A stretch of 64,000 nt of DNA from Streptomyces sp. NBC_00442 (GTDB lineage Bacteria; Actinomycetota; Actinomycetes; Streptomycetales; Streptomycetaceae): NCBI RefSeq assembly GCF_036014195.1, contig NZ_CP107918.1, positions 5,332,001 through 5,396,000 of the forward strand, in the 5' to 3' direction. The notes below the pieces were generated by a model that saw nothing but the letters and a program-made list of their open reading frames with translations, ran no database searches and was not told the origin of the DNA. This document shows positions 28,553 through 36,480 of this stretch, one piece after another (position 1 is the stretch's first letter; each line of letters starts with the position of its first letter). A program made the translations under genes and the position numbers.

Positions 28553-28570
28553 CCTCGACCAAGCTTGAGG
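28553..28570 (+). promoter_or_regulatory. SoxR-like box upstream of FMN reductase
   Basis: CCTCGACCAAGCTTGAGG is an imperfect 18-bp dyad; its right half CTTGAGG is exactly that of the SoxR consensus CCTCAAGYTWRCTTGAGG, the left half has two mismatches. TTGACC (28549-28554) is a candidate -35. S. coelicolor SoxR is known to activate an FMN-reductase gene of this type (recalled). Confidence 0.75.
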
Positions 28571-28586
28571 TTGAATCCTTCTCGGC

Positions 28587-29186
28587 ATGGACATCACCAC
28601 AGCCGCACCGGCTGCCCTCAAGCTCACCGTCGTCGTCGCCTCCAACCGCGAGGGCCGCTTCGCGCCGGTCGTCGCCGACTGGTTCCTCGCCCGTGCCCGG
28701 GAACACCAGGGCCTGGCCGTCGAGGTGGTCGACCTCGCCGAGACCGAGCTTCCGACCGCCCTCTCCCGCAACCCCTCGCCCGCCACCCAGGCCCAACTCG
28801 CCCTTGTTACACCGAAGTTGGCGGATGCCGACGCATTCGTCGTGATCACGCCCGAATACAACCACTCCTTCCCCGCCCCGCTGAAGAACGTGATCGACTG
28901 GCACTTCGCGCAGTGGCAGGCCAAGCCGGTCGGCTTCGTCTCCTACGGCGGGATCTCCGGCGGGCTGCGCGCCGTCGAGCAGCTGCGGCAGGTCTTCGCG
29001 GAGCTGCACGCCGTGACCGTGCGGGACACGGTCAGCTTCCACCAGGCGCACGGTCTCTTCGACGAGGACGGCGAGCACCGCGAGCCGTTGCAGGCCGACG
29101 CCGCCGTGAAGAAGATGCTCGACCAGGTGATCTGGTGGGCGCAGGCGCTGCGCGACGCCAAGGCGCTCCGCCCGTACGCCGGTTGA
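28587..29186 (+). CDS. NAD(P)H-dependent FMN reductase (SoxR-regulated type)
   Basis: 199 aa flavodoxin-fold reductase that uses NAD(P)H and FMN to reduce flavins or quinones, cytosolic. Contains LTVVVASNREGRFAPVVADW (phosphate loop SNREGR), ITPEYNHSFPAPLKNVIDW, and FVSYGGISGGLRAV, the standard NADPH-dependent FMN-reductase block. The SoxR-like box ends 16 bp before the ATG (28587). In S. coelicolor SoxR, a redox-cycling-drug sensor, activates a homologous gene, which suggests a role in protection from redox-active antibiotics; this is inference from context. Confidence 0.92.
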   Translation: MDITTAAPAALKLTVVVASNREGRFAPVVADWFLARAREHQGLAVEVVDLAETELPTALSRNPSPATQAQLALVTPKLADADAFVVITPEYNHSFPAPLKNVIDWHFAQWQAKPVGFVSYGGISGGLRAVEQLRQVFAELHAVTVRDTVSFHQAHGLFDEDGEHREPLQADAAVKKMLDQVIWWAQALRDAKALRPYAG

Positions 29187-29249
29187 GCGGGGCCGAGGGC
29201 GGGGTCGGGGGCGGGGTCGGGGTCGGGGGCGCGCGCCCGGGGCGGGTGC

Positions 29250-30749
29250 TCAGGCCGCGGGCAGGCTGACCACGGCGAGCGCACCGCCCCCGCGCGGCGC
29301 GTTGCACAGGGTCACCTCGGCGCCGATGACGTGCGCCTGGCCCAGGGTGATGGTCAGCCCGAGGCCCGTGCCCTGACCGCGTTCCCTGGCGCCCGTAACG
29401 AAGCGCTGCGGGCCGTCCTTCAGGAGGCGCTCGGGGAACCCGGGCCCGTGGTCACGCACGCGGACCGAGGTCCCGTCCACCGTCACTTCGACGGGTTCGG
29501 CGCCGTGCCGCCTGGCATTGGCGACGAGGTTGGCGACGATCCGCTCCAGGCGGCGGGCGTCGGTACGGACGAGGACACCCGGGCCGGTGGGGCCGGTGGG
29601 GCCGTCGGTGGGGCCGATGGGGTCTGGGCCGGTGGGACCGGTGGGGTCCGGGCCGGTGGGTTCGGTGGGGGCGGGGGCCTCCGAACGAGCGGCATCCCTG
29701 GTGGGCCGGTCCGCGGCGGCGGGGCCGGATCCGCCCGTCGGCTGTCCACCACGGCGCGCCAACTCCTGGCTCATGCCGCACCGTTGGAGGATCGTCGCCA
29801 TCGTGCGGTCGAGGGGCAGCACCTCAAGGTGCGGCCTCTCGGCGTTCGCGTCGAGGCGGGCGACCTCCAGCAGGTCCTCGGTCAGGGTGCGCAGCGCGTC
29901 GACCCTGTTGCGGACGAGCTCGGTCGGGCGGCTCGGGGGCAGCAGTTCGGCGGCCGTGTGCAGGCCGGTCAGCGGGGTGCGCAGCTCGTGCGCGACGTCC
30001 GCGGTGAAGCGCTGCTCGGCCACCAGGCGCTCCTGGAGGGACGCGGCCATCGTGTCCACCGCGCAGGCCAGCTCCGCCACCTCGTCCTGCCGGCCGGGCC
30101 CCGGCCGGCCGATCCTGGCGTCGAGTTCGCCCCCGCTGATGCGGCGCGCGGTGGCCGCGGCGGTACGCAGCCTACGGCTCAGCCTGCTGGCCAGCCCGGC
30201 CCCGCCCAGCGCCGCGAGCCCGACCACGACGGCGCCCCAGGCCACCAACTCGCCGTCCAGTTGCCGCAGTTCACCCACCGCGGCGTTCAGCGGCCGGCGC
30301 ACCGAGAGAACCCGGTCGCCCACGGGGCGCGCCGCCCACACCGCCGGATGGGGGCCCGCGAGGTCCAGATAGGTGCTCCGCCTCCCGGCCAGCGCAGAGG
30401 CGCGCAGCGGGCCGGGCAGGTCCGGGGCGTTGAGCGCGGCCTGCGTGTCACCCCGGTCCACCTGCCCCGTGAGCTCGTACACCTGCCGTACGTGCATGAG
30501 CTGCGCGAGCGCGGACTCGCGGGCCGTCGAGGCGATCTGCGCGGAGCGCGACTGATGGATGAGCAGGCCGATGGTGACGGCCACCAGGGCGCAGCCCGCC
30601 GCGAGCAGTGCGGCGATCTTCCAGCGCAGGCTCAGCCCACGGGGCGCCCGGAGGGCTCGGCCCCACCGATCGCGGAACGACCCGTCACGGAACCACCCGT
30701 CACGGAACCACCCGTCGTGCGCCGGACGCCGTCGGCGCGGGGCGGGCAT
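29250..30749 (-). CDS. Histidine kinase, orphan, with inserted Gly-Pro-Thr repeats
   Basis: 499-aa membrane kinase. ATG 30749 shares its A with the upstream stop (TGATG). N-terminal WFRDGWFRDGSFRDRW repeat, TM about 42-66, extracytoplasmic sensor region, second TM (about 170-190), HAMP, HisKA box FTADVAHELRTPLTGLH with phospho-acceptor His, HATPase N-box ERIVANLVANARRHG, and a G-box DHGPGF. A Thr/Gly/Pro-rich insert ((D)PTGPTGPDPIGP, about 345-385) lies between DHp and ATPase, encoded by DNA repeats. No response-regulator gene is adjacent, so its partner is elsewhere. Signal unknown. Confidence 0.87.
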   Translation of the reverse strand: MPAPRRRRPAHDGWFRDGWFRDGSFRDRWGRALRAPRGLSLRWKIAALLAAGCALVAVTIGLLIHQSRSAQIASTARESALAQLMHVRQVYELTGQVDRGDTQAALNAPDLPGPLRASALAGRRSTYLDLAGPHPAVWAARPVGDRVLSVRRPLNAAVGELRQLDGELVAWGAVVVGLAALGGAGLASRLSRRLRTAAATARRISGGELDARIGRPGPGRQDEVAELACAVDTMAASLQERLVAEQRFTADVAHELRTPLTGLHTAAELLPPSRPTELVRNRVDALRTLTEDLLEVARLDANAERPHLEVLPLDRTMATILQRCGMSQELARRGGQPTGGSGPAAADRPTRDAARSEAPAPTEPTGPDPTGPTGPDPIGPTDGPTGPTGPGVLVRTDARRLERIVANLVANARRHGAEPVEVTVDGTSVRVRDHGPGFPERLLKDGPQRFVTGARERGQGTGLGLTITLGQAHVIGAEVTLCNAPRGGGALAVVSLPAA

Positions 30750-31591
30750 CACGAGGCGTCCCGGCCGTCGGCCGCCCGGCTCGCCCCGGGCGTCCCGGGC
30801 GAGCGCGGGCTCGTGTTCTTTTCCGGGCCGTCGGGGCCGTCGGAGCCACCAGGGCTGCCGGGGCCACCAGGGCTGCCGGGGTCACCCGGGCCGCCCGAGC
30901 CGGGCCCCGTGCCCGGGGTCGCCGGGGCGATGTCGCGGTAGGTCTTGGCCTCGCTGACGGGGGACAGCCGGGTCCCGTTCCAGCGGTAGCGGACCGTCTG
31001 CTGCGCCCCGTCGTCGGCGGCGCCCCGGGTCACGAGGTCGGCGCCGACGGTCTCGACCGCCAGACGGCTGCCGGCGGTGTACAGGATCGGGACGACCTTG
31101 CCGGCGCGGGCGGTGTAGACGATGACGACCGTGCGCCGGCTCTCCAGGTCCGCCGAGATGATCAGTTCGGGTGTGCCGTCGTGACCCGTCAGGTCGTGCA
31201 GCACGGGCGGGCGGATGCCCGTACGCCCCGGGCGGTCGATCAGCGGCAGCCGGGTCAGCCCCTTGGCCGCGGGATCCGCGTTCAGGATCGCCTTCGGGTC
31301 CATGGCACCCAGTCCTCCCTTCGGCACCGGGGGCGCGTCGGCGAGCGGCGCGCGCGGCTCGGCACGGCCGGAGCCCATCACGCCGTTGCGCCGCGCGTCG
31401 CTCTCGTACCAGGCGGGCCACAGCTGCTCGGCGCGCGGCTGGAGGGGGACCGCGGAGGCCCGGTCGCCCTCGACGAGGCCGGAGCGCGCGCCGCGGCCGG
31501 ACAGCGCGACGAGCACCGCGACGACGCCGAGCGCGGCGGCGCCCACGGCGACGGCTGTTCGGATCGTCCGCAGGGAAGGGAGCATGGCCAT
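30749..31591 (-). CDS. Membrane-anchored extracytoplasmic protein (FG-GAP-like)
   Basis: 280 aa. ATG 31591 (or the in-frame ATG 31585). MAMLPSLRTIRTAVAVGAAALGVVAVLVALSG is an N-terminal signal anchor; the central part has VLHDLTGHDGTPELIISADLE, a beta-strand pattern as in FG-GAP/integrin-like proteins, and LYTAGSRLAVETVGADLVTR. The C-terminus is a long Gly/Pro/Ser repeat (GGPGDPGSPGG). No enzyme motif. Its stop overlaps the kinase start by one base, so it likely works with that sensor kinase, for example as its extracytoplasmic ligand binder. Confidence 0.78.
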   Translation of the reverse strand: MAMLPSLRTIRTAVAVGAAALGVVAVLVALSGRGARSGLVEGDRASAVPLQPRAEQLWPAWYESDARRNGVMGSGRAEPRAPLADAPPVPKGGLGAMDPKAILNADPAAKGLTRLPLIDRPGRTGIRPPVLHDLTGHDGTPELIISADLESRRTVVIVYTARAGKVVPILYTAGSRLAVETVGADLVTRGAADDGAQQTVRYRWNGTRLSPVSEAKTYRDIAPATPGTGPGSGGPGDPGSPGGPGSPGGSDGPDGPEKNTSPRSPGTPGASRAADGRDAS

Positions 31592-31761
31592 GTCGGCCGA
31601 GACTAGGAAGGGATCATCACGGATTGCGGCACGTCGTGTAACAGCCGTGCGTACGCCCCGCTCCTGCGGCAGGATCGGGACTTTGAGCCCTGCCGGTGGG
31701 CCCCGGCCGCACGACCCCGTCGTCCCGGCAGGCCCCGGCCACATCACCGAGGGAGGACACC

Positions 31762-32091
31762 GTGCCATCGGCCGAAGTGCTGAGCGTGTGGACCACGACC
31801 GACAGCGAGGACAAGGCGGCGGCGCTCGCCCGCGGCGCGGTGGAGGCCCGCCTCGCCGCCTGCGCGCAGATCGCGGGCCCCGTCACCTCCGTCTACCACT
31901 GGGCGGGCGGCATCGAGACGACCCGGGAGTGGCAGGTCCTCTTCAAGACCACGGCCGGCCGCTACCGGGCCCTCGAACGCCACCTCCTGGCCGCCCACGA
32001 CTACGAGACGCCCGAGATCCTCGCGGCCCCCGTGGCGGCCGGGAGCCCCGCGTACCTGTCGTGGATCGCGGCCGAGACGCTCGCCCGGTGA
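31762..32091 (+). CDS. cutA: CutA divalent-ion tolerance protein
   Basis: 109 aa trimeric CutA1 protein. GTG 31762 (PSAEVLSVWTTTDSEDKAAALARG) with GGGAGG upstream. Conserved ACAQIAGPVTSVYHWAGGI, EEWQVLFKT-like EWQVLFKTT, and YETPEILAAPV. Linked in E. coli to copper/divalent-cation tolerance; role in actinomycetes is uncertain. Its stop overlaps the next gene by 4 nt. Confidence 0.95.
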   Translation: MPSAEVLSVWTTTDSEDKAAALARGAVEARLAACAQIAGPVTSVYHWAGGIETTREWQVLFKTTAGRYRALERHLLAAHDYETPEILAAPVAAGSPAYLSWIAAETLAR

Positions 32092-32552
32092 CCCGCGCCG
32101 TCGAACCCCCGTTCCCCTTCTTCGTGTACGGCACGCTGCGCCCCGGGGAGCGCCACCACCGGCGTTTTCTGCACGGCCGTACCGTCGCCGAACGCCCGGC
32201 CCTGCTGCACGGGGCCGTCCTGTACGACGGCCCCGGCCACCCGTACGCCACCGCCGGAGCCGGCACGATCACCGGCACCCTCATCGAGGTCGACCCGGCC
32301 GGACACGGTGAACTCCTCGCCGCGCTCGACGCGTTGGAGGAGTATGCCGGTCCGGGGAACCCCCGCAACCGCTACGACCGGGTGGCGCGCGAGGTGGCCC
32401 CGGCACCCTCCGCCCCGCCCGTGCTCGCCTGGGTCTACCTCGCCTCGCCCCGCCTGGCCCGCGAACTCCTCGCGGGCGGCGCCGCCATCCCCGGCGGGGA
32501 CTGGCTCAGCCGGGCGGCCGGGCCGGTTCCACCCGTACCGCGCACACCTTGA
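32088..32552 (+). CDS. Gamma-glutamylcyclotransferase-fold protein
   Basis: 154 aa. GTG 32088 (GTGA shared with the cutA stop). FFVYGTLRPGERHHRRFL is the AIG2/GGCT YGTLR motif; LDALEEYAG carries the catalytic Glu, with a beta-barrel fold. Family members form 5-oxoproline from gamma-glutamyl amino acids or act on modified amines. The final 47 nt overlap the 3' end of nasA on the other strand. Confidence 0.9.
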   Translation: MTRAVEPPFPFFVYGTLRPGERHHRRFLHGRTVAERPALLHGAVLYDGPGHPYATAGAGTITGTLIEVDPAGHGELLAALDALEEYAGPGNPRNRYDRVAREVAPAPSAPPVLAWVYLASPRLARELLAGGAAIPGGDWLSRAAGPVPPVPRTP

Positions 32553-34620
32553 ACTCGGGCATCTTCGAGACCGGGTCGAGCGCCGGGTTCGTCACGGTGT
32601 TGGCCCGGCCCTCGCCCGCCCAGTGGAACGGCATGAACACGGTGTCCGAGCGGATCGCGGAGGTGACGCGGGCCGGGGCGGTGGCCTGCCCGCGCCGCGA
32701 GGTCACCGTCACCGCGTCGCCGTCGCCCACCCCGATCCGCGCGGCGAGCAGGGGATGCATCTCGACGAAGGCACCGGGCGCGGCCGCATGCAGCTCGGGC
32801 ACCCGCCGCGTCTGGGCGCCCGACTGGTACTGGGCGAGCACACGGCCCGTCGTGAGCACCACCGGGTACGCGCCGTCGGTCTCCTCGGCCGGCCCGCGGT
32901 GGGTGACCTCCACGAACCTGGCCCGGCCGTCCGCGGTCGCGAACCGGTCGAGGAAGAGCCGGGGCGTGCCCGGATGCCCCTCGTCGGGGCAGGGCCAGAA
33001 CACGCCGTCCTCGGCCTCGATCCTGCGATAGCTGATGCCCGCGTAGTCCGCGGCTCCGCCGGCCGACGCCCGGCGCAGCTCCTCGAACACCTCCTCCGGT
33101 TCGGCCGGGAAACCCTTCGCCGTCTCCTCGCAACCGAGCCGTCCGGCAAGGGAGTTGAGGATCTGCAGGTCGCTGCGTACGCCGTCCGGCGGGGTGACGG
33201 CGGCACGGCGCAGCAGGACCCGGCCCTCCAGGTTGGTCATCGTGCCGCTCTCCTCCGCCCACTGCGTCACCGGCAGCACCACGTCCGCGAGTTCGGCGGT
33301 CTCCGAGAGCACCACGTCCGCCACGGCGAGGAAGTCCAACGCGCGGAGCCTGCCCTCGACATGGGCCGCGCGCGGCGCCGAGACGACCGGATTCGAGCCC
33401 ATCACCAGCAGGCCCCGCACCTCGCCGCCGAGCGCGTCGAGAAGCTCGTAGGCGCTGCGCCCCGGCCCGGGGAGCGAGTCGGGCGGAACGCCCCACACCC
33501 CGGCCACATGGGCGCGGGCCGCGGGGTCGGTGAGCTTGCGGTATCCCGGCAACTGGTCCGCTTTTTGGCCGTGTTCGCGCCCGCCCTGCCCGTTGCCCTG
33601 GCCGGTGAGGCAGCCGTATCCGGACAGGGGCCGGCCCGCCCGGCCGGTCGCGAGGCAGAAGTTGATCCACGCGCCCACCGTGTCGGTGCCCGTGGCGTGC
33701 TGCTCGGCGCCGCGCGCGGTCAGCACCATCCCGTCCGGCGTACCGCAGAACAGGCCGACAGCCGCGCGGATTTGGGGCACGGGCACCCCGGTGATCCTCT
33801 CGACGAGCTCCGGCCAGTGCGCCATGACCGCCGCCCTCGCCGCCTCCCAGCCCGTGGTCCGCTCTGCCATGAACTCCTCGTCGACGCGGCCCTGGGCCAC
33901 CACCAGGTGCAGCAGACCGAGCGCCAGCGCCAGGTCGGTGCCGGGGCGCGGCGCCAGATGCAGGTCCGCCAGCTCGGCCGTCTTCGTCCTGCGCGGATCG
34001 ACAACGATCAACGTGCCGCCGTTTTCCCGCAGTTCGCGCAGGTGGCGCACGGCAGGGGGCATGGTCTCGGCCGGGTTGGCGCCCACCAGGATCACACAGC
34101 CGGTCCGCGCCACGTCCTCCAGCGGGAACGGCAGGCCCCGGTCGATGCCGAACGCCCGCTGGTGGGCGGCGGCCGCCGACGACATGCAGAACCGCCCGTT
34201 GTAGTCGATCTGCGAGGTCCCGAGCACCACCCGGGCGAACTTTCCGAGCGCGTACGCCTTCTCGTTGGTGAGGCCGCCGCCGCCGAACACCCCGACCGCG
34301 TCGGCGCCGTGCTCCTCGCGCACCGAGCCGAGCCGTGCCGCGACCAGCGCGAGTGCCTCCTCCCAGGTGGCCGGCGCGAGCCTGCCGGTGTCGGCGCGGC
34401 GGATCAGCGGCTCGGTCAGGCGCAGCCGCCGGGAGAGCAGCGCGGGCGCGGACGAACCCTTGCCGCACAGCGCGCCCCGGTTCACCGGGAAATCGCGCGG
34501 GACCACGTCGAGACCGCCGGGCGCGCCGTCCGCGGCCCGCAGCCCCATGCCGCACTGGAGCGAGCAGTACGGGCAGTGGGTGGCGGTCACGGGGGAGGGC
34601 GCTGCGGCGTCGGTGGGCAT
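32506..34620 (-). CDS. nasA: Assimilatory nitrate reductase, molybdopterin subunit
   Basis: 704-aa molybdo-bis-MGD enzyme reducing nitrate to nitrite, cytosolic. ATG 34620 (MPTDAAAPSPVTATHCPYC). One [4Fe-4S] site HCPYCSLQCGMG plus ALCGKG; molybdopterin-binding blocks SQIDYNGRFCMSSAA, VILVGANPAETMPP, GLLVMGSNPVVSAP, and C-terminal dinucleotide-binding domain (VVLTTGRVLAQYQSG to VFMPFHWAGEGRANTVT). The C-terminal extension with extra clusters found in some NasA is absent, as in Streptomyces. Electron partner is not in the window. Converges on and overlaps the cyclotransferase gene. Function links to the nir operon at 15.7-19.8 kb. Confidence 0.94.
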   Translation of the reverse strand: MPTDAAAPSPVTATHCPYCSLQCGMGLRAADGAPGGLDVVPRDFPVNRGALCGKGSSAPALLSRRLRLTEPLIRRADTGRLAPATWEEALALVAARLGSVREEHGADAVGVFGGGGLTNEKAYALGKFARVVLGTSQIDYNGRFCMSSAAAAHQRAFGIDRGLPFPLEDVARTGCVILVGANPAETMPPAVRHLRELRENGGTLIVVDPRRTKTAELADLHLAPRPGTDLALALGLLHLVVAQGRVDEEFMAERTTGWEAARAAVMAHWPELVERITGVPVPQIRAAVGLFCGTPDGMVLTARGAEQHATGTDTVGAWINFCLATGRAGRPLSGYGCLTGQGNGQGGREHGQKADQLPGYRKLTDPAARAHVAGVWGVPPDSLPGPGRSAYELLDALGGEVRGLLVMGSNPVVSAPRAAHVEGRLRALDFLAVADVVLSETAELADVVLPVTQWAEESGTMTNLEGRVLLRRAAVTPPDGVRSDLQILNSLAGRLGCEETAKGFPAEPEEVFEELRRASAGGAADYAGISYRRIEAEDGVFWPCPDEGHPGTPRLFLDRFATADGRARFVEVTHRGPAEETDGAYPVVLTTGRVLAQYQSGAQTRRVPELHAAAPGAFVEMHPLLAARIGVGDGDAVTVTSRRGQATAPARVTSAIRSDTVFMPFHWAGEGRANTVTNPALDPVSKMPEFKVCAVRVEPARPPG

Positions 34621-34773
34621 GCGCCCAGGCTGCGCCCGGCGTGTTACGCCCGCCCCCGCCCGCCGGTTACGCGCCCGGTGCCACGCCCTCATCGCGGCCG
34701 GCCCCGCGCCGTGAGGAGCCCGTGCGCCCGGTGGCCCGCGCCTCGCCGCCGGCCGTGAGGAGCGCGTGCCGCG

Positions 34774-35463
34774 CTACCCGGCCGGGCCCGTCAACGCCCG
34801 TGCGACGCCTGGCTCCTTGGGGCCGAGGAAGGTGGGGTCGGGCTTGAACACCACGTCCAGGAGCGCCTTTCCCGCGGCGAACACCTCGCGGGTGCCGCCG
34901 TAGTACCAGGTCGCGTCGTGCGCGGCGTCGACGCCCACCCCGTAGGAGCGCACGCCCGCCGCCTCGCACAGGGCGACCGCGCGCCGGATGTGGAACCCCT
35001 GGCTGACCAGCACGGCCCGGTCCACCCCGAAGATCTTCTTCGCCCGCACGCAGGAATCCCAGGTGTCGAACCCGGCGAAGTCGGCGACCACGTGCGTGCC
35101 GGGCACGCCGTGCCGCACGAGATAGCCGCGCATCGCGCCGGGCTCGTCGTAGTCGGTGCGGCTGTTGTCGCCGGTGACCAGGACCGCCTTCACCTTCCCC
35201 GCCCGGTACAGCCGCACCGCGGCGTCGAGGCGGCCGGCGAGATAGGGCGAGGGCTCGCCCTTCCACAGACCGGCCCCGAACACCACGGCGACCCCGGACG
35301 CCGGCGCGTCGGCCACGGTGCCGACCCGGCCGCCCGTGCTCGCGTACATCCACGTGGCCGGCGCGAGCGCGAGCACGCACGCGGCGGCCACGGCCTGCAC
35401 CAGGCGCCGCCGTCCCGCGCGGGTACGGGGCAGGCGCGGTCGCCCCACTCGGATGCGCGGCAC
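34774..35463 (-). CDS. SanA/YdcF (DUF218) membrane protein
   Basis: 229 aa. GTG 35463 (PRIRVGRPRLPRTRAGRRRL) with AGGGGGA 5 nt upstream. One N-terminal TM (about 23-42), then an extracytoplasmic DUF218 domain: GVAVVFGAGLWKGEPSPYLAGRLD, VLVTGDNSRTDYDEPGAM, LVSQGFHIRRAVALCEAAGV. In E. coli SanA affects envelope permeability to vancomycin; the biochemical role is unknown. 97 bp after the nucleotidyltransferase and 153 bp before nasA in transcription order; an operon is possible. Confidence 0.88.
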   Translation of the reverse strand: MPRIRVGRPRLPRTRAGRRRLVQAVAAACVLALAPATWMYASTGGRVGTVADAPASGVAVVFGAGLWKGEPSPYLAGRLDAAVRLYRAGKVKAVLVTGDNSRTDYDEPGAMRGYLVRHGVPGTHVVADFAGFDTWDSCVRAKKIFGVDRAVLVSQGFHIRRAVALCEAAGVRSYGVGVDAAHDATWYYGGTREVFAAGKALLDVVFKPDPTFLGPKEPGVARALTGPAG

Positions 35464-35566
35464 GTGGTCCCCCTGCTGATCGGATGGCCGTCGGTGTGCG
35501 GCGGCGTACGTCGGCTTACGTCGGGATGGACGCGGGGGGCGCCGTTTCGGTTCGCCGCAGGACGGG

Positions 35567-36241
35567 TCAGCGGGCCGCGAGGTGGGTGTCCGCCAGGCTC
35601 CGTACCCGCTCGGCCTGCTCGCGCTGGTCCGGCTCGCGCAGGGCGGCGGCGTCGGCGAGCCGGTGAATGTCCGTACGCCACTCACCCGTGACGGCGGCCG
35701 GCACCGCGATGCGTGCGAAGCCGCGCTCCAGCAGCCCGCGGGCGGTGCCGGGTTGCTCCCGCAGGACGGCCTTGACGGCCGCGACACCGTTGGCGAGTGC
35801 GCTGGCCGCGAGCGACCAGCCGGCGCCGCCGGCCGCCGCGCCGCGCCGCGCGCCGCTGTCGTCGCCGTCCGGCGCGCGGGCCGCTCGCACATCCAGGTCG
35901 AGCCGCCAGAACAGGGGCAGCCCGGCGAAGCAGACGAAGAGCAGCCGGCGGACGGGCGAGCCCTGGAACTCGGGGTCGGCGCGCACGGAGAGCAGGGGAC
36001 GGACCCCGGTCAGGAGCGCGGGAACCCGGGCCCGGGACGCGCCGAACTCGGCGCCGGCCACCGTCCAGGCCACATCGATGTCGCTGTACGCGTCCGCCGT
36101 ACCCCGCGCGAGCGAGCCGCGCAGGGACGCGCACGACCCGGGGGAGCCGTCGCGCAGGGCGGCGAGGAGCTCGGCGGCGAGCGCGTCACGAACGGCGGGG
36201 TCAGGGGACACGGGGTCAGGGGACACGGGGTCAAGGGTCAT
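35567..36241 (-). CDS. Nucleotidyltransferase-fold protein
   Basis: 224 aa. ATG 36241, with repeated PVSPDP at the N-terminus (VSPDPVSPDP, an encoded duplication). GSLARGTADAYSDIDVAW carries the GS-X-Asp-X-Asp signature of minimal/aminoglycoside-type nucleotidyltransferases (Ser, two Asp). The rest is Ala-rich and helical and fits a substrate domain with unknown target. Divergent from the chelatase 146 bp away. Could modify a small molecule or a tRNA-like or protein partner; no evidence for drug resistance. Confidence 0.8.
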   Translation of the reverse strand: MTLDPVSPDPVSPDPAVRDALAAELLAALRDGSPGSCASLRGSLARGTADAYSDIDVAWTVAGAEFGASRARVPALLTGVRPLLSVRADPEFQGSPVRRLLFVCFAGLPLFWRLDLDVRAARAPDGDDSGARRGAAAGGAGWSLAASALANGVAAVKAVLREQPGTARGLLERGFARIAVPAAVTGEWRTDIHRLADAAALREPDQREQAERVRSLADTHLAAR

Positions 36242-36387
36242 GGGAGGAGCCTCCGTTCGCCTGGAGCCCCGAGTCTGCCGCACCCCGGCACTTCCGCACC
36301 CCCGTCTCCCCGCGCCTGTGAGGCCCCCGACACCCCCCGTGACCGCCCCGCAACGACCCGGCAACGTGCGCCCGGCAGGATCGGGGC

Positions 36388-36480
36388 ATGACGGAGCAGC
36401 GGCAGCCCATGGCCACGGCGGAACAGCGGCCGCCCATGGCCATGACGGAACAGCGGCAGCCCATGGCCATGACGGAGACG
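36388..36480. repeat. 27-bp tandem repeat in the 5' coding region
   Basis: Three 27-bp units and a partial fourth, encoding MTEQRQPMA, TAEQRPPMA, MTEQRQPMA, MTET. Each unit carries in-frame ATGs, so any one of several could be the true start of the chelatase. Confidence 0.85.

Noticed and set aside
34643..34670. Two GTTAC boxes upstream of nasA as a GlnR site
   Set aside because: Spacing is 23 bp, not 22, and no GaAAc partner is in register; too weak to call, although GlnR control of nasA is known in S. coelicolor.
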